Positions 44,116-48,742 of a stretch of 48,742 bases of DNA are shown piece after piece. Made by a program: the position numbers and the translations under genes. How positions within the stretch are numbered: the first letter of the stretch is position 1; the number at the start of each line of letters is the position of its first letter. The notes beneath the pieces are model-generated. The model was not told the DNA's origin, did not search any database, and worked only from the letters and a program-made list of their open reading frames with translations. The DNA comes from an uncultured Woeseiaceae bacterium (GTDB lineage Bacteria > Pseudomonadota > Gammaproteobacteria > Steroidobacterales > Woeseiaceae), in assembly GCA_902510755.1 (NCBI GenBank), contig CABXCS010000006.1:1-48742 (forward strand), in the 5' to 3' direction.

Positions 44116-45000
44116 TTGAAAACTTTTGATAACGCATTAAATAATCAAGATTTCACTATCACCTCAGAAATATTTCTGAGACCTGATACGGACGAGGAAG
44201 CTATTCGCGTTCAAGCTGATACTCTGAGAAAATCTGTAGATGCCATCTTAGTAACAGATAACCAATCTGGCCAATTACATATGTCGAGCCTTTCAGCAGG
44301 AATTTTACTAAAAAAAGCCGACATCGACCCTATTGTGCAACTCAGTTGTAGAAACCGAAATCGTATCTCACTCTTAAGTGATCTTCTTGGATGTACAGCA
44401 CTTGGCATTACCAACCTAATGTTAACTCGAGGTGACCGAGTGCCGCTGGAATTTAATCCCAGGCCAAAAGCAATCATGGATGTTAATGCCACTGAATTAA
44501 TTACCTTAGCAAATAATATTAAACAAGACGAAAAGTTACGGACCAATAATCAATTTCTAATGGGAGGAGTGGTTACCCCATTTGCGCCAAAATCTGGTTG
44601 GCCAGCGAAAAACTTGGCCGAAAAAATTGATGCAGGAGCTCAATTCGTAATTACCCATACCTGTCTAGATCTTGATCTTTTGAAAAACTATATGAAGAGG
44701 TTAGTTGAGACTCAACTATTAAGACGCATGCACTTGATTGTTGGCATCGCCATTCTTAAGACAGCTGAAGATGCGAGATGGTTTAGAGAGAATAGACCTA
44801 ATGTAAATATTCCAGCCAGTATAGTGACAAGGCTGGAAGAAGCTTCTGATCCAAACCAAGAGGGTATTGATATTTGTGCCGAACAACTTAATGCACTAGC
44901 GCAAATACCAGGAGTCTCTGGTGCTCATATCATAGCTTCAAATAGTGTGCTTAATATTCCTGAGGCAGTTGAAAAATCCGGGATCTACCAGCCTATCTAA
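44116..45000 (+). CDS. Methylenetetrahydrofolate reductase-like protein
   Basis: The 294-residue product has the MTHFR barrel pattern: a catalytic-position glutamate in TITSEIFLRPD, VDAILVTDNQSG, DPIVQLSCRNRNR, GITNLMLTRGDRVP and LMGGVVTPFAP. The CRDRNR motif common in short MTHFR-like proteins is CRNRNR here. It is less like E. coli MetF than like the family acting beside methyltransferases, and could supply methyl-folate or be a methyltransferase partner. The start is TTG at 44116; the upstream sequence offers no better one. Its stop is one base from the convergent beta-hydroxylase stop. Confidence 0.75.
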   Translation: MKTFDNALNNQDFTITSEIFLRPDTDEEAIRVQADTLRKSVDAILVTDNQSGQLHMSSLSAGILLKKADIDPIVQLSCRNRNRISLLSDLLGCTALGITNLMLTRGDRVPLEFNPRPKAIMDVNATELITLANNIKQDEKLRTNNQFLMGGVVTPFAPKSGWPAKNLAEKIDAGAQFVITHTCLDLDLLKNYMKRLVETQLLRRMHLIVGIAILKTAEDARWFRENRPNVNIPASIVTRLEEASDPNQEGIDICAEQLNALAQIPGVSGAHIIASNSVLNIPEAVEKSGIYQPI

Positions 45001-45001
45001 C

Positions 45002-45574
45002 TCAACCATTTGCGGATAGTTTTTCGAGTTGTTCCTTGGGAACATAATCAAAGATAAAGGTAATTCGATCTTCTCGCCCTTTATTCATTACCGAATGATT
45101 AAGTTGATTATTTATTTCATAAGCCTCACCTAGTTTAAATTGGTAAGGTTGCCCATCAATCATAAAACGAACCCGCGGATTAGTTGTAATTGGCACATGG
45201 ATACGGTGGCCACAATGAAATGAGGGATGTTTGTCCCAGTGCTGAATAATCTTATTTCCCGCAAGTAATTTTGCCGCCATGGCACGAATAACTGTTCCAC
45301 CTGGGGGATAACATCTTTCAATAATATTATTCATTAATGGTAATGCTGCATCAGCCAAATGATCCCATCCTGCCTCTTTGGTAATTTCAATCTCAGGCCA
45401 TCGATCTAAATTAACAAAAATCATTACAATCGATTCGGTAGCTCGATGCACTTCATATTCTTCTTGTCGTTTGAGATTTTCTTTCCAAACAGAATCTTCT
45501 AAACCCAATACAGCTTCACCAAGAGTCTTATTATCAACGGGGCCAAGCTCTCGAAGAGGTACCTCAATATTCAT
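45002..45574 (-). CDS. Aspartyl/asparaginyl beta-hydroxylase-family protein
   Basis: This is a 190-residue Fe(II)/2-oxoglutarate oxygenase of the AspH group. Metal- and 2-oxoglutarate-binding residues are seen in IQHWDKHPSFHCGHRIHVPI (about residues 111-130) and in YEINNQLNHSVMNKGREDRITFIFDY (about 150-175). Members hydroxylate amino acid side chains or small molecules such as lipid A acyl chains; the substrate here cannot be read. It is read toward the MTHFR-like gene and follows the MDR-family gene on the same strand. Confidence 0.85.
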   Translation of the reverse strand: MNIEVPLRELGPVDNKTLGEAVLGLEDSVWKENLKRQEEYEVHRATESIVMIFVNLDRWPEIEITKEAGWDHLADAALPLMNNIIERCYPPGGTVIRAMAAKLLAGNKIIQHWDKHPSFHCGHRIHVPITTNPRVRFMIDGQPYQFKLGEAYEINNQLNHSVMNKGREDRITFIFDYVPKEQLEKLSANG

Positions 45575-45624
45575 ACAAACACCCTATATACATTTCACAG
45601 TAAATCAACATTATGATAGATGAT

Positions 45625-46611
45625 TCAAGCTATGTTTACTACAACACAGCCACAAGTGTTCCCAGATTCAATCAATTCATGACCATGAGCAATACTATCA
45701 AGTGGAAGGGTATGTGCGATCCGGTGGGATAATTGATCTTTCTCAAGGGCTGCAGTGATATCTCTAACCGCATCTGATTTTGCCTTTTCTGGCATCGCAT
45801 AAACAATAACTAGCCTAATAGATAGATCCATATACATCATACGTAAGAATGGAATTTTTGGTTCGGGAATTTGTGTTGAAGAATAGGTAGCGATAGTCGC
45901 TCCTACTTTTATAACATTTAATAATGTAGGTAAATTTTTTCCAAATTCAACGTCTACCACCCGATCAATTTTAGTGCCCTTAGTTGCATCCAAGAGATCA
46001 ATATCCCAATTTTCATCGCGATGGTTTATTACGATATCAGCACCTAAATCCTCACATACTTTTTTATCTTGCTCATTACTTGCAGTTGAAATTACCTTAG
46101 CACCTGCAAGTTTAGCCCATTGAATAGCATAACCACCGACACGTCCCGCTCCACCCGTAATCAATATATGTTGAGCGTCAACTATACCGTCAGAAAAAAC
46201 ACAACGATGAGCTGTCATAGCTGGGATACCCAGACAAGCACCTATCTCAAAAGAGGTTTCTTGTGGCAAAATTACCGCTCGCCTTGCATCAATACTGATT
46301 AAGGATGCAGCGGTACCGAATCTTCGCTCATATTGGGCTTGATAAATCCAAACTCTTTCGCCAATCCGATTTTTTGATACGCCAGTTCCAACAGCAATAA
46401 TTTCACCTGCGCCATCACTGTGAGGAATCACAAATCCCTGATCTAATAAACCTGGAAATGCACCAGCTCTTTTTTTTACATCAGAGGGATTAATTCCAGT
46501 AGTAACTATCTTTACTAAAACCTCTCCAGCCATAACCTCCAGATCTGGTTGATCCCCAATCTTTATTACTTGCTTTGCCTCTCCAAAGGCTTCAAACCAT
46601 GCTGCTCTCAT
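45625..46611 (-). CDS. MDR-superfamily NADPH:quinone reductase-like protein
   Basis: This 328-residue zinc-free medium-chain dehydrogenase/reductase opens with MRAAWFEAFGEAKQVIKIGD and has GEVLVKIVTTGINPSDVKKRAG, PHSDGAGEIIAVGTGV, and the cofactor motif ITGGAGRVGGYAIQWAKLAGAKVI. The lack of the catalytic and structural zinc cysteines places it with quinone reductases rather than alcohol dehydrogenases. Its start is about 50 bases past the rRNA terminator, so it is transcribed from its own promoter. Substrate unknown. Confidence 0.85.
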   Translation of the reverse strand: MRAAWFEAFGEAKQVIKIGDQPDLEVMAGEVLVKIVTTGINPSDVKKRAGAFPGLLDQGFVIPHSDGAGEIIAVGTGVSKNRIGERVWIYQAQYERRFGTAASLISIDARRAVILPQETSFEIGACLGIPAMTAHRCVFSDGIVDAQHILITGGAGRVGGYAIQWAKLAGAKVISTASNEQDKKVCEDLGADIVINHRDENWDIDLLDATKGTKIDRVVDVEFGKNLPTLLNVIKVGATIATYSSTQIPEPKIPFLRMMYMDLSIRLVIVYAMPEKAKSDAVRDITAALEKDQLSHRIAHTLPLDSIAHGHELIESGNTCGCVVVNIA

Positions 46612-46659
46612 CTCATTCCTTAATCTTAATAATTAATAATGATTAGTTTAAGAGATTTT

Positions 46660-46703
46660 AAAGATAAAAAAAAACCATTTTCAGAATTTCTGAAAATGGT
46701 TTT
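46660..46703 (-). terminator. Terminator of the rRNA operon
   Basis: A 14-base perfect stem (46671-46684 with 46690-46703, loop AATTT) is followed on the minus strand by a run of about nine T. It lies ten bases after the 5S gene and closes the rrn unit. Confidence 0.9.
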
Positions 46704-46712
46704 CAATTTAAA

Positions 46713-46831
46713 TGCCTGGCGGTGTCCTACTCTCACATGGGGAGACCCCACACTACCATCGGCGCTGAGCGTTTTCACTTCCGAGTTCGAAATGGAATCG
46801 GGTGGTTCCCACTCGCTAATGCTGCCAGGCA
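46713..46831 (-). rRNA. 5S ribosomal RNA
   Basis: The 119-base gene starts TGCCTGGCAGCATTAGCGAG and ends with the pairing ACACCGCCAGGCA. It contains the conserved CCATTTCGAACTCGGAAGTG loop. It is about 96 bases downstream of 23S with no tRNA between. Confidence 0.96.
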
Positions 46832-46927
46832 AACTGGTATTGCCTTTAGCAATTTGAAAATTTCTGACATCATCGTGTCGCACACATGTTACTTAACATA
46901 TTTATTTATAAAGCATTTTGGCGTTAT

Positions 46928-48742
<1,815 letters not shown>

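Overview
The window looks like a chromosomal segment of a low-GC, probably marine, aerobic heterotrophic gammaproteobacterium. By eye, base composition is clearly AT-rich. The lineage call rests on the cmoA/cmoB pair, an E. coli-like tRNA/tuf/secE/nusG/rplK order, three TonB-dependent receptors, and a CstA-type carrier. I cannot place it to family; SAR86-like or other oligotrophic marine lineages are only guesses. No phage, insertion sequence, CRISPR or broken gene was seen.

Layout. The left end (1-3382, minus strand) is the translation/transcription block: rplK (cut by the edge), nusG, secE, tRNA-Trp, tuf, tRNA-Thr(GGT), tRNA-Gly(TCC), tRNA-Tyr(GTA), with a good promoter just upstream. From 3.5 to 10.5 kb lie a D,D-carboxypeptidase, cmoA-cmoB, a GbsR/MarR regulator with a DASS anion transporter and a flavin-binding protein, then gabD and ogt. 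tRNA-Thr(TGT) sits at 10.6 kb, followed by a glutamate dehydrogenase, coaX, birA and plsY. From 14.5 to 17.2 kb is a tight operon, ctlX - DDAH-like hydrolase - EamA exporter. Next come a TPR membrane protein, a large TonB receptor with a complex leader, cstA and a HupE/UreJ-type membrane protein.

From 24.8 to 31.8 kb there is a plus-strand cluster: an NHL-repeat lipoprotein, a three-subunit molybdenum hydroxylase of the xanthine dehydrogenase family with a Tat signal, a membrane cytochrome b, a small unknown protein and an exported RidA. From 31.8 to 44 kb are two more TonB receptors, two exported amidohydrolases coupled to a FkbM-like protein, a beta-propeller protein and a TPR-sulfotransferase. 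A methylenetetrahydrofolate reductase-like protein, an Asp/Asn beta-hydroxylase and a quinone-reductase-like protein follow. The right end (46.7-48.7 kb) holds a 5S gene and the 3' part of a 23S gene, both on the minus strand.

Reading the minus strand, the frame rrn(23S-5S) ... birA - coaX - tRNA-Thr(TGT) ... tRNA-Tyr - tRNA-Gly - tRNA-Thr(GGT) - tuf - (tRNA-Trp) - secE - nusG - rplK matches the E. coli rrnB - murB - birA - coaA - thrU - tyrU - glyT - thrT - tufB - secE - nusG - rplK order. The metabolic and uptake genes therefore appear to be loaded into an ancient syntenic block at three gaps. The points most worth follow-up are this split tRNA cluster, a promoter/operator element shared by two TonB receptors, a leader mini-ORF, and the exported molybdenum hydroxylase-cytochrome b-RidA cluster.
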